Below the pieces are notes generated by a model. It ran no database searches. It worked only from the letters and a program-made list of their open reading frames with translations, and was not told the origin of the DNA. The position numbers and the translations under genes are program-made. Positions 32,645-39,665 of a DNA stretch of 64,000 bases are shown here, one piece after another (positions within the stretch are counted from its first letter, which is position 1; each line of letters starts with the position of its first letter). The stretch spans positions 310,001 through 374,000 of the forward strand of contig NZ_JACKXE010000002.1 of assembly GCF_014212315.1 (NCBI RefSeq), in the 5' to 3' direction. The stretch comes from Nocardioides luti. Its GTDB lineage: Bacteria > Actinomycetota > Actinomycetes > Propionibacteriales > Nocardioidaceae.

Positions 32645-33085
32645 GTGACCGGCCGCGCTTCTTGGGGCAAGACACCTCGGCAAAGCGTCGAGGAGGAATG
32701 CGCGCGTCGGGGCAAGGACGAGGTCGTCGCGGGTTGTATCGCCTTGCTTCGAGGCGACGACGGCGATGGAGCGTTGATCTTCGCTCTAGGTGGCCCTCCG
32801 GCGCGCTGGGCGGTCGAGGGTGGCGAGCCTGGGCCTCCCTACTGGTTGCGGGTCTGGGCGCTGCGCGGCCTGCTTTGGGCTTGGGACGACGATGCCCTGC
32901 CAGCTGTGGAGACAGCACTGAACGACGAAGCGTGGCGTGTGCGCGAGATGGCCCTGAAAGTGGTCGCCCGACATCGGCTGGAAGACTTGATCGACCCCGT
33001 CGTCGCGATGCGAGAAGACGAATCGGCGCGGGTCCGAGCCGCCGTTTCGCGTGCGGAGACCTGCCTCGCTCGAGGCAGCAGATAG
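32645..33085 (+). CDS. HEAT-repeat protein
   Basis: A 146-residue, all-helical protein from GTG 32645. Two HEAT-like repeats are clear: WLRVWALRGLLWAWDDDALPAVETALNDEAWRVREMALKVVARH and DLIDPVVAMREDESARVRAAVSRAETCL. HEAT repeats usually mediate protein binding. The tract between the VOC stop and this start contains an imperfect palindrome around CCTCATGCGCC. No ribosome site is obvious. The function is unknown. Confidence 0.7.
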   Translation: MTGRASWGKTPRQSVEEECARRGKDEVVAGCIALLRGDDGDGALIFALGGPPARWAVEGGEPGPPYWLRVWALRGLLWAWDDDALPAVETALNDEAWRVREMALKVVARHRLEDLIDPVVAMREDESARVRAAVSRAETCLARGSR

Positions 33086-33180
33086 TCACGCAGCGCCGGT
33101 GCACGCTCATGCCGCTTTGAGGGCGGCTACGCTCCGTGCGAGCGCGCACGCTCTCGCGGAGCGACAGTACGTTGTCTTGC

Positions 33181-33531
33181 ATGCCGATCATCGAGGTCAC
33201 CTATGGCCCCCAGATAGAGGAGGACCAGCTCCTCAGGCTCAAGCGCGCACTGCCGCACGCGGTCTCGCTCGCGATCGACTGCCCAGAGGAGCCTTACGAT
33301 TGGGCGCTTCGCCCGGGGGATGTCGAGATCCGTTTCCGTCCGCGGGGGCCGTACGACGTCAGCGGCCTTGAAGTAGTTGTCGAGATCCGGTCGAAGTGGT
33401 TTCCCAGCCGGGACGAGACGCGGCAAGAGAGATGCGACCAGCTCTGTGACGCGGTAGTCGAAGTGGCCGCGACGCCCAGCGTGGGGGTCTACCTATCTCT
33501 ACCGATCGCGGCTTGGTCGCAGGGCGAGTAG
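33181..33531 (+). CDS. Hypothetical, tautomerase/DUF1904-like
   Basis: A 116-residue protein that begins MPIIEVTYGPQIEEDQLLRL, with the Pro after Met that is the catalytic base in tautomerase-superfamily proteins. It ends in a beta-rich half with EVVVEIRSKWFPSRDETRQE. Length and pattern fit DUF1904-like single-chain tautomerases, but the similarity is distant and by eye. It lies between the HEAT gene and the next small gene in the R2-R3 unit. Confidence 0.5.
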   Translation: MPIIEVTYGPQIEEDQLLRLKRALPHAVSLAIDCPEEPYDWALRPGDVEIRFRPRGPYDVSGLEVVVEIRSKWFPSRDETRQERCDQLCDAVVEVAATPSVGVYLSLPIAAWSQGE

Positions 33532-33572
33532 ACCGGTCGTGCGCCGCGGGTCGGGTTAGTAGCCTCGCTGGT

Positions 33573-33854
33573 ATGTCCAGCAAGTCGGAACGGCGGGCCG
33601 TGGTCGAGGTAGTTGCGGAGTATCACGAGGCTCACTTGGCCGAGCTCGTCCAGCGGGTAGGCGACGGCGTTGACCGCTTTCGTACAGGGGAGCTCAACGC
33701 CTTCGAGGCCGACCAGGTCATCTTTCAGTACGGCCGTGCTGCGAAGGAGCTGTGGAAGTTCTGCAACCTTTCCGACGCCGAGCTCAGCGCCAGCATGATT
33801 CGTGACGGCGCAGCCGTCGACTGGTGGGAGCGGGGTGCGCCGAGGCACCGATGA
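33573..33854 (+). CDS. Small conserved hypothetical (MSSKSERRAVVEVV type)
   Basis: A 93-residue helical protein: MSSKSERRAVVEVVAEYHEA, then VGDGVDRFRTGELNAFEADQ, ending AAVDWWERGAPRHR. No known motif. About 97 bases covering its promoter and first 25 codons (33552-33648) are repeated at 38377-38476, so it has been partly duplicated within the island. Function not known. Confidence 0.65.
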   Translation: MSSKSERRAVVEVVAEYHEAHLAELVQRVGDGVDRFRTGELNAFEADQVIFQYGRAAKELWKFCNLSDAELSASMIRDGAAVDWWERGAPRHR

Positions 33855-33934
33855 CGCCGGTGTCGATGAGGATGGAGGACCGGCGCGGAGTTGGCCGCCT
33901 TGACGTCGGGTTCCGCGGGTGACGCAGTGGGGAG

Positions 33935-34846
33935 ATGAACACTGCCCAACTCCTCGTGCCTGGCGACGACGCCATAGCAACGCTTCGCATCGCCGTCGCG
34001 GCCTATCTCGCGCGGTTCAAAGGCCAGTCCCGGGTCCACACCGAGTCAGATCTGCGTTCCTTCCTCACCTGGTGCGGCCGGCAGGGTCTTGATCCTTTGG
34101 TGGCTCAGCGTCCCCATATTGAGCTGTTCCTCCGCTGGATGCAGGAGATCGGCCGCTACAAACCATCCACTGTCTCGCGTCGGCTCTCAGTCGTCGCCGG
34201 ATTCTACCGCACCTGCGTCATCGACGGACTCCTTGAGCACTCGCCCGCGGAGTATGTCCGCCGTCCCCGAGTCTCCACCGAGTCCCCGACGCTCGGCCTC
34301 AACCACCTCCAACTCGAGGCGATGCTCACCGCGGGCAGGAAGTCCTCGAATGTCAACGACTTCGCCCTGGTGACCATGCTGGGTCTGCTCGGGCTGCGCA
34401 TCTTCGAAGCAACCGGCGCCAACATCGAGGCCCTCGAGGAGGTGCACGGACACCGCGTGCTGCGAGTCCTGGGCAAGGGCGACAAGATTGCGCTGGTCCC
34501 GCTGCCACCTGCCGTGGGGCGCGCCATCGAACGAGCGGTCGACGGCCGGTTCGGTGGCCCGATCCTGAGGAGCCGTACCGGTAGCCGGATGGATCGCCAC
34601 TGCGCCACCCGCAGACTCCGCGCCCTCGCCAGGGCCGCCGGCGTCTCAACCGCCCGCATGCACCCGCACATGCTCCGCCACACCTTCGTCACCACAATGC
34701 TCGACGCCGGGGTGGACCTCCGGGACGTCCAGATCGCCGCCAGACACGCCGACCCGAGGACGACCATGCGCTACGACCGAGCTCGCAAGAACCTGGACAG
34801 GCATCCCAACTACGTCCTGGCCGCGTACATGGCCTCAGGAACCTGA
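33935..34846 (+). CDS. Tyrosine-type integrase/recombinase
   Basis: A 303-residue XerC/D-like recombinase. The SAM-like DNA-binding domain (about 18-115) contains SRVHTESDLRSFLTWCGRQGLDPLVAQ. In the catalytic domain the Arg is in LGLLGLRIFEATGANIE, the H-x-x-R box is HPHMLRHTFVTTMLDAG, and the His and nucleophile Tyr are in AARHADPRTTMRYDRARK. It lacks the extra patch typical of integron IntI enzymes. It lies inside the R2-R3 unit and is the only complete site-specific recombinase in the island, making it a candidate for acting on the repeats. Confidence 0.9.
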   Translation: MNTAQLLVPGDDAIATLRIAVAAYLARFKGQSRVHTESDLRSFLTWCGRQGLDPLVAQRPHIELFLRWMQEIGRYKPSTVSRRLSVVAGFYRTCVIDGLLEHSPAEYVRRPRVSTESPTLGLNHLQLEAMLTAGRKSSNVNDFALVTMLGLLGLRIFEATGANIEALEEVHGHRVLRVLGKGDKIALVPLPPAVGRAIERAVDGRFGGPILRSRTGSRMDRHCATRRLRALARAAGVSTARMHPHMLRHTFVTTMLDAGVDLRDVQIAARHADPRTTMRYDRARKNLDRHPNYVLAAYMASGT

Positions 34847-34954
34847 GCGCTCGCATGTGAACTCAACGCGGCAGATCCGGATGGCCGCACCGGTCGAAAA
34901 TGCCACCTGACATCGCAACGGCCTCCACGTGAGCGTCCAACTCGCGTCGTCACA

Positions 34955-35554
34955 TCAGAGGCCGAACGCTCCGCCGCCCCACAGAATCACGATGCCCAGT
35001 CCGATGAGGACGATCGGAAACAGCACATGCTCCCAACGCTCAAGGACCTCGTTGATACCCGGACGAGTGGCAACGAACTTCGCCAGCACGACCAGCGCCG
35101 CCACCAGGATGAGGAATACGACGCAGTACGCGGCAGTCGCGGCGGGACCCACGTTGAGGAAGACAGGAACGTAGACCCCGATGTTGTCACCACCGTTGGC
35201 GAAGGTGACTGCGGCGACCGTCCAGGCCGCCACAGACTTGCCCGCGACCTTCGCCTCGTCATCGTCATCGTCGCCGTCACGCCAAGCCTGCCATGCCGCC
35301 CAGAGGCCCAAGGCCAACGGGATGAGGCCGAAGTAGGGGATTGCCTCCTCGGGCAAGAAGGCTCCTGCCCCCAATGAGACGAGCACCGCTGCGGCCAAGA
35401 TGCCAGCGAAGCCAAGGTACTGACCGGCCAAGATTCGAGTTGTGGTCCCGCTTCGTCCGGCTCCTCGGGCAAAGAACAGCGAGAGCACGATGATGTCGTC
35501 GATGTTGGTGGCAATGAACAGCCCGAACGCCTGAAGTGCGGAAGGCAGGATCAC
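34955..35554 (-). CDS. cadD: Cadmium resistance transporter CadD
   Basis: A 199-residue membrane protein of the CadD family (LysE-like fold), exporting or sequestering Cd2+. The opening LQAFGLFIATNIDDIIVLSLFFARG carries the family's NIDD motif, repeated as TFANGGDNIGVYVPVF in the second half. About five membrane helices are seen, with an acidic DGDDDDDEAKVAG loop. GTG 35554 overlaps the regulator stop as GTGA. It forms a metal-sensing operon with the upstream ArsR-type gene. Confidence 0.9.
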   Translation of the reverse strand: MILPSALQAFGLFIATNIDDIIVLSLFFARGAGRSGTTTRILAGQYLGFAGILAAAVLVSLGAGAFLPEEAIPYFGLIPLALGLWAAWQAWRDGDDDDDEAKVAGKSVAAWTVAAVTFANGGDNIGVYVPVFLNVGPAATAAYCVVFLILVAALVVLAKFVATRPGINEVLERWEHVLFPIVLIGLGIVILWGGGAFGL

Positions 35555-35910
35555 GCGCCGACCCCTCCGCTGCCGCACTCCGGCAGGGAACAGGCCGGGT
35601 CGATGCACGGTGCACTCTCGTCGACCGCGAGCGTGACCTCCACCAGGGCGGTGAGTGCTCGCGCCAGGTGCGGGTCAGCGATGGCATAACGCATCTGGCG
35701 ACCCTGCGGTTCCGCGACAACGATGCCGCAGTCCCGCAGGCACGAGAGGTGGTTCGACACGTTGGATCGGGTCAAGCCAAGATCTGCCGCCAGTTCGGCG
35801 GGATACGCGGGCCGCTCCACCAGGATCATGAGCAAACGCGAACGGGTGGGATCGGCCATTGCCCGACCAAGCCGATTCATCACGTCCAGGCGCGTGGCGA
35901 CGGTCAACAT
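35551..35910 (-). CDS. ArsR/SmtB-family metal sensor (CmtR-like)
   Basis: A 119-residue repressor close to mycobacterial CmtR, which senses Cd2+ and Pb2+. The winged HTH is LAADLGLTRSNVSNHLSCLRDCGIVVAEPQGRQMRYAIAD. Candidate metal ligands are Cys in LSCLRDCG and the C-terminal ESAPCIDPACSLPECGSG cluster. ATG 35910 (MLTVATRLDVMNRLGRAMAD) matches the family start. A near-palindrome sits directly upstream at 35918-35941. It is translationally coupled to cadD. Confidence 0.9.
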   Translation of the reverse strand: MLTVATRLDVMNRLGRAMADPTRSRLLMILVERPAYPAELAADLGLTRSNVSNHLSCLRDCGIVVAEPQGRQMRYAIADPHLARALTALVEVTLAVDESAPCIDPACSLPECGSGGVGA

Positions 35911-35917
35911 GGCCGAG

Positions 35918-35941
35918 ACAGTACAGCAGTCGCTGAACTGT
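35918..35941. promoter_or_regulatory. Operator palindrome of cadmium operon
   Basis: ACAGTACAGC and GCTGAACTGT form ten-base arms (one mismatch) around AGTC, eight bases upstream of the CmtR-like start. Position and symmetry fit an ArsR-family operator. Confidence 0.7.
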
Positions 35942-36205
35942 TGATCGTGTGGGGGGTAGCCCTGCCCGATGTCGGCCGTTGGCTCGACGCGCATCCGCGA
36001 GTGTGGTCGACAGAATGCCGACGCGCTCTCATCGCAGATCCGGGTGTTCCGGTACGCCGACAGGCGGTGGAGAGACGTACTCATCGCGGCTGTCAGGACG
36101 TGCCCGGATCGGAGGTCGAGCGCCACGCTCCCGTCGAGGGAGCCCGGGAGATACTAAAGGTCAAGGGGTCGGGGTGACCCACCATGCGGCTTCGGGAGGT
36201 TGGTC

Positions 36206-36505
36206 ATGAAGGTCGAGTTGCTCTACTTCGAGGGCTGCCCGAACTGGACCGTGGCAGATGAGCGGCTGGCGCAGGCGCTGACGACCCTGAGGCGTGACGA
36301 CATCACGGTGGAACGACGCCAGGTGGAGACCACTACTCAGGCCGAAGAGTTCGGTTTCACCGGCTCCCCGACGATCCGGGTCGACGGCCGCGACCCCTTC
36401 GCGACCGGTGAGCAGCACGTCGGGCTGGCCTGCCGGGTCTACTCGACCCCGAAGGGTCTGAGTGGCTCGCCGACGGTCGAGCAGTTGGTGGAGGTGTTGT
36501 CGTGA
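36206..36505 (+). CDS. Thioredoxin-like small protein (GCPNW type)
   Basis: A 99-residue protein. ATG 36206 has GGGAGG six bases upstream. KVELLYFEGCPNWTVADERL places a single active-site Cys where thioredoxin-like DF/alkylmercury-lyase-associated proteins have it, and FGFTGSPTIRVDGRDPF carries the cis-Pro loop. The second half has a lone Cys (VGLACRVYSTPKG). Genes of this type are often found with metal resistance. It overlaps the next gene by GTGA and lies next to the cadmium operon on the other strand. Confidence 0.75.
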   Translation: MKVELLYFEGCPNWTVADERLAQALTTLRRDDITVERRQVETTTQAEEFGFTGSPTIRVDGRDPFATGEQHVGLACRVYSTPKGLSGSPTVEQLVEVLS

Positions 36506-36717
36506 AGCGCCTCGTACTCATCGTTCTCGGGGGGTATCTGCTCGTCGCGGTCGGCAACAAGGTCGCGGAAGCAGCGGGCATGATGACGTGCGGCTGCGCC
36601 GACGACTGCTGGTGCAAGCGCCCCGGCTTGAGCCCGTTCCGGTGGGTATTTCCGTGGCGGCACCACGGTCCTCACACGGCTCAGGAGAAGGCCAATCTGG
36701 AGCCCGCGCAGGCGTAG
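36502..36717 (+). CDS. Small membrane-anchored Cys-rich protein
   Basis: A 71-residue protein from GTG 36502, overlapping the thioredoxin-like gene. An N-terminal hydrophobic helix (RLVLIVLGGYLLVAVGNKVAE) is followed by a cysteine cluster, MTCGCADDCWCKRPGLSPF, and a His-containing VFPWRHHGPH. The four closely spaced Cys suggest metal binding near the membrane. I know no named family; the setting beside CadD/CmtR suggests a role in metal handling, which is inference. Confidence 0.65.
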   Translation: MKRLVLIVLGGYLLVAVGNKVAEAAGMMTCGCADDCWCKRPGLSPFRWVFPWRHHGPHTAQEKANLEPAQA

Positions 36718-37034
36718 CCGACGGGAATCCGGCGCCGGGGCGGACCGAGGACCCGTGGGCCCCTGTGGTGTCGCGCGATCAATCCCTGACAGAGCGGACT
36801 TGGAGTTCGGTGGGGCTCGTTTAGGGGAATAAGACCACCACCACAGCGGGGTCGTCCGGAATTCGGCATGAGCGGGCACGCGGCCAATCAAACTGGCGGG
36901 GCCTCTCCCCCGTCGCCAGTCACCTCGCCGCGAGTGATGCACCAGCCGCGAGGGAGGGACCTAGAGAACGGCCGATTTCTAGACGAATCTAGGCGGGCTA
37001 GTCAGCGCCAGCGCTCCTGCACGGGAAGCTAGTC

Positions 37035-37291
37035 TGTTACAAGCCCGGTACAAACGGCCGGGAAATCTCGACGTTTGCGCAGGTCAGCATGGGTCAGTCA
37101 GTCACTATTACGACATATAGTCACTTGTGCACGTAGAGCTCGAACTCACCGATTCGAGCGCGAGGGCTCCGGCTTGGCCGGAGCTTTCCTGCATCTCGAG
37201 ATTCGGCGGGGCGAACGCGTCCTCTTCGCAGACGCCGCTACTGCCCGGCCGCCGGTGCGGAAGTGCATTCTCATATCGATGAGCGAATGCG
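37035..37291 (+). repeat. Island repeat R3 (core plus two hairpins)
   Basis: Third full copy. The core (37068-37147) has one difference from R2. Hairpin 1 is GCTCCGGC with GCCGGAGC (37166-37184). Hairpin 2 is GCATTCTCAT with ATGAGCGAATGC (37265-37290), with arms unlike R1 and R2 yet self-complementary. GNAT starts 32 bases downstream. The stretch before it, 36718-37034, has no recognisable gene. Confidence 0.85.
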
Positions 37292-37322
37292 TCATGTCCA
37301 GGCAACGTGACATGGTCTGTGC

Positions 37323-37751
37323 GTGATTACCACTCTGACGAGCGGCACGCTCGATGCTTGCGTCTCCCTCTACGTCGATACCTTCAGCGCGCCGCCGTGG
37401 AACGAATCTTGGAATGCCCGTGATGCCGCGCAGCGGCTCGGCGACTTCTACTCCACTCCTCGCGCCCACGGTGTCTGCTCGTTGAACTCGGACGGCGAAG
37501 TGCTTGGGTTCGCTCTCGGTCATCTTGAACGTTCAGGAGTCGATGACCACTTCCTTCTGAAAGAGATGTGCGTACGCACAAGCATGCAGCGCAGGGGGCA
37601 CGGCACCCGGTTGCTTGAGGCTCTCGCAGACGATCTCGGACATGTGCGGCACTGGTACCTCCTGACTGCTCGTGACAGCGACGCGTCAGCCTTCTACGAA
37701 AGGAACGGCTTCCGCCCCGCCGGGCGCATGGGCGTCTTCGTCCGTCCGTGA
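37323..37751 (+). CDS. GNAT-family N-acetyltransferase
   Basis: A 142-residue acetyltransferase from GTG 37323. Motif A with the acetyl-CoA loop is LKEMCVRTSMQRRGHGTRLLEALADDL. A preceding strand is GEVLGFALGHLERSGVDDHF, and the terminal LTARDSDASAFYERNGFRPAGRMGVFVRP is the usual motif B. The substrate is unknown; aminoglycoside-like or small-molecule acetylation is possible. It is the first gene after R3 and completes the pattern of one small enzyme gene after each repeat. Confidence 0.88.
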   Translation: MITTLTSGTLDACVSLYVDTFSAPPWNESWNARDAAQRLGDFYSTPRAHGVCSLNSDGEVLGFALGHLERSGVDDHFLLKEMCVRTSMQRRGHGTRLLEALADDLGHVRHWYLLTARDSDASAFYERNGFRPAGRMGVFVRP

Positions 37752-37854
37752 CGAGAGCAGAGCACCATCGGCCCTCGCGCGGGAGCCTCTGTCCGCTTCT
37801 GCCGCGAAGCGTGCGGATCGATCGGTGACGACATGCTTCGTGAGAGGCAACAGG

Positions 37855-38290
37855 CTAGATGCCCGCTGCCGTTACTGAGATGTGATCTGCCCACGCCTTC
37901 TCGGACTTCTCCAGACTCATGTTCTCAACCTGGGATGCCGGCAGGTGGACCACCTAGAGCAGCGCGTCGATCAACCACTTCGGGGACCGGTTCGGGCTTG
38001 TCGGGCTCCGGGATCGCGGTCAGGTTCCGGGCCTGCTTGGCGAAGAGCTCCAGGACGTCCGAGAGCGCCTTGGTCTGCGGCGAGGCACCGGAGATAGAGA
38101 CGCGTTGCCTGATCTCCGCATACACCTCGCTGCCCTTGCGGTAGCCGACCGCCCATACCCCCGAAACCTCGATTAGGTAGTCGCCGGTGTCGTCTCGCAC
38201 CACGCGCCACACCACCCGCCAGTCACGGTCGCCAACGGTGATCTTGCGATAGCCGATGAGTCCGCCCAGCAGGGGGTCCCCGGCGTTCAC
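37855..38290 (-). pseudogene. RelE/ParE-like toxin, frameshifted
   Basis: The minus strand from ATG 38290 encodes GGLIGYRKITVGDRDWRVVW, then RDDTGDYLIEVSGVWAVGYRKGSEVY, typical of RelE-type mRNA interferases. The current frame ends early with an unrelated tail (DRRAALGGPPAGIPG). The ancestral tail PKWLIDALL, a TAG, then VHLPASQVENMSLEKSEKAW is readable in another frame down to 37855, so the 3' part is broken by a shift and a stop. The ATG overlaps the last four bases of an upstream frame ending GHEVAEAQIRNR, probably all that remains of its antitoxin. Confidence 0.65.
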
Positions 38291-38376
38291 CGGTTCCGGA
38301 TTTGCGCTTCCGCGACTTCGTGGCCGTCCGGAGCTGCTGTAAGGGTCACGACATCGCGGTAGCGCCCCGGGGCCAA

Positions 38377-38476
38377 CGGGTTAGAAGGCTCGCCGGTATG
38401 TCCAGCAAGTCGGAGCGGCGGGCCGCGGTCGAGGTTGTTGCTGAGTATCACGAGGCTCGATTGGCCGAGCTCGTCG
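38377..38476 (+). pseudogene. Partial duplicate of the 33573 gene
   Basis: 100 bases matching 33552-33648 (about 85% by eye). They include the promoter-side CGGGTTAG, the start ATG 38398 and the first 25 codons (MSSKSERRAAVEVVAEYHEA), then diverge. It has displaced most of the antitoxin that should precede the RelE-like gene. Apart from this, 38291-38645 holds no recognisable gene. Confidence 0.75.
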
Positions 38477-38645
38477 ACACAAAGCTGACGAACTCTTCGC
38501 GCCGGTGGCCTCAGAGGCTTTCTGATGGCTGCTCGGCTGGGTGCAAAGCCCTGCCCCGAGAGACTCACCTTTGAGGTCTGTGTCGTTCAGTCGACGGGTC
38601 GGTGGGACCCGAGCACTCGGAGGCGCCGGGGTGTTGCGCCGGAGC

Positions 38646-38679
38646 CTTCATCCTGGCTTCACCTGGCCTTCCTAGCGTC
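38646..38679 (+). promoter_or_regulatory. Regulon promoter P1 (CTTCAT/CTTCAC + CCTAGCGTC)
   Basis: CTTCAT at 38646 and CTTCAC at 38657 are 11 bp apart, and CCTAGCGTC begins 14 bp after the second (38671). The same spacing recurs at five other promoters in the window. Here it precedes the eight-gene envelope operon; AAGGAAGG and ATG 38730 follow. Confidence 0.7.
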
Positions 38680-38729
38680 GTCGGTGTTCGCGAGCGCGAG
38701 CACACGTCGTGCGCAAGGAAGGCCCAGCG

Positions 38730-39665
38730 ATGACACACGTTGCCATGGTGGCCGTTAGCCTGGCCCTCTGCTCCGCCCTGACGTTCGGGTTGTCGACCTC
38801 GTTGCAGCACCGGGCGGCGACGGCCCTCGCCGATGTCGCCCCCGGGCGCCTGTTGGGCCGACTCCTACGACGCCGCGAGTGGCTGGTCGGCATCTGTCTC
38901 AGTGTCCTGGCGTTCGGCCTGCACGCCTGGGCACTGGGCAGCGGGCCCCTCTCACTGGTGCAGCCGGTGATCATCAGCGGGGTCGTCTTCGCCGTGCTCT
39001 TCCGTTCGGCACTCGATCGCCGGTGGCCGTCGCGACGCGAGCTGGGCTGGGTCGCGCTCACGTGGTCGGGGTTGGTCGTCTTCATCGCAGGCACGGGCGC
39101 CCCCGAGTCCACCCACCTGCCGGCCCATGCGCCGCTGGTGACAGGAGTCCTGGCCGTGGTCGCCGCCGTGTCCACTCGCCGCGGTGCCCAGGCGGCCACG
39201 CCCGAGGGTCGCGGCCTGTGGCTCGGCACCGCCGCGGGCATTCTCTTCGGACTCGTGGCGGCCATGATCAAGCTGGTCCTGGTCGCCGCATCGCACCATG
39301 CGGGAGCGCTGTCCGTCGCCTGGCCGATGACGGCCATGCTCCTCGCGGGGCTGTGGGCCGTGGCCCTCAACCAGCGCGCGTACCAGACCACTCGCCTGTC
39401 GGTGTCGATGCCGGTGCTGAACGTCGTCGATGTGCTGGTCGCCCTGGCTTTCGCCGGCATCGTCCTCGGGGAGCGCCCGGGACTCTCTCCCGCTGGCCTC
39501 GCCGCCCAGTGCCTGGGGCTGTTCGCCATCAGCTGGGGGGTCCGTCAGCTCGCCCGGGTCGAGGAGCGCGCCCACCCGGCACCCGACCAGGACGCACTCC
39601 CTCCCCCTGCTGCCGACCCCGATCTCCACCCTGCCCAAAGCCTCGCTACCAGGAGCCCCTCATGA
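38730..39665 (+). CDS. DMT-family (EamA-like) membrane transporter
   Basis: A 311-residue integral membrane protein with about nine to ten helices in the drug/metabolite transporter fold (LCSALTFGLSTSLQHRAATAL, LGSGPLSLVQPVIISGVVFAVLF, LWAVALNQRAYQTTRLSVSMPVLNVVDVLVALAFAGIVLGE). A hydrophilic, Pro-rich tail follows. ATG 38730 has GGAAGG upstream. It is the first gene of the operon behind promoter P1 and ends in an ATGA overlap. Substrate unknown; in context it may move a lipid or sugar precursor. Confidence 0.85.
   Translation: MTHVAMVAVSLALCSALTFGLSTSLQHRAATALADVAPGRLLGRLLRRREWLVGICLSVLAFGLHAWALGSGPLSLVQPVIISGVVFAVLFRSALDRRWPSRRELGWVALTWSGLVVFIAGTGAPESTHLPAHAPLVTGVLAVVAAVSTRRGAQAATPEGRGLWLGTAAGILFGLVAAMIKLVLVAASHHAGALSVAWPMTAMLLAGLWAVALNQRAYQTTRLSVSMPVLNVVDVLVALAFAGIVLGERPGLSPAGLAAQCLGLFAISWGVRQLARVEERAHPAPDQDALPPPAADPDLHPAQSLATRSPS

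Noticed and set aside
33935..34846. Integron integrase IntI
   Set aside because: It is a tyrosine recombinase with the full catalytic set, but its length and lack of the extra IntI patch before the second Arg box point to a generic XerC/D-like integrase.
28968..37291. CRISPR array
   Set aside because: Only three long repeats, 2.8-5.2 kb apart with genes between them, no regular short spacers and no cas genes.
28921..37300. tRNA gene fragments as attachment sites in the repeats
   Set aside because: GAGCTCGAACTC looks slightly like a T-arm, but no five-base stem flanks it and no acceptor or anticodon arms can be drawn.
38287..38568. A complete antitoxin gene before the RelE-like frame
   Set aside because: Most of the frame is antisense to the duplicated MSSKSERR segment; only the last dozen codons plausibly belong to an antitoxin.
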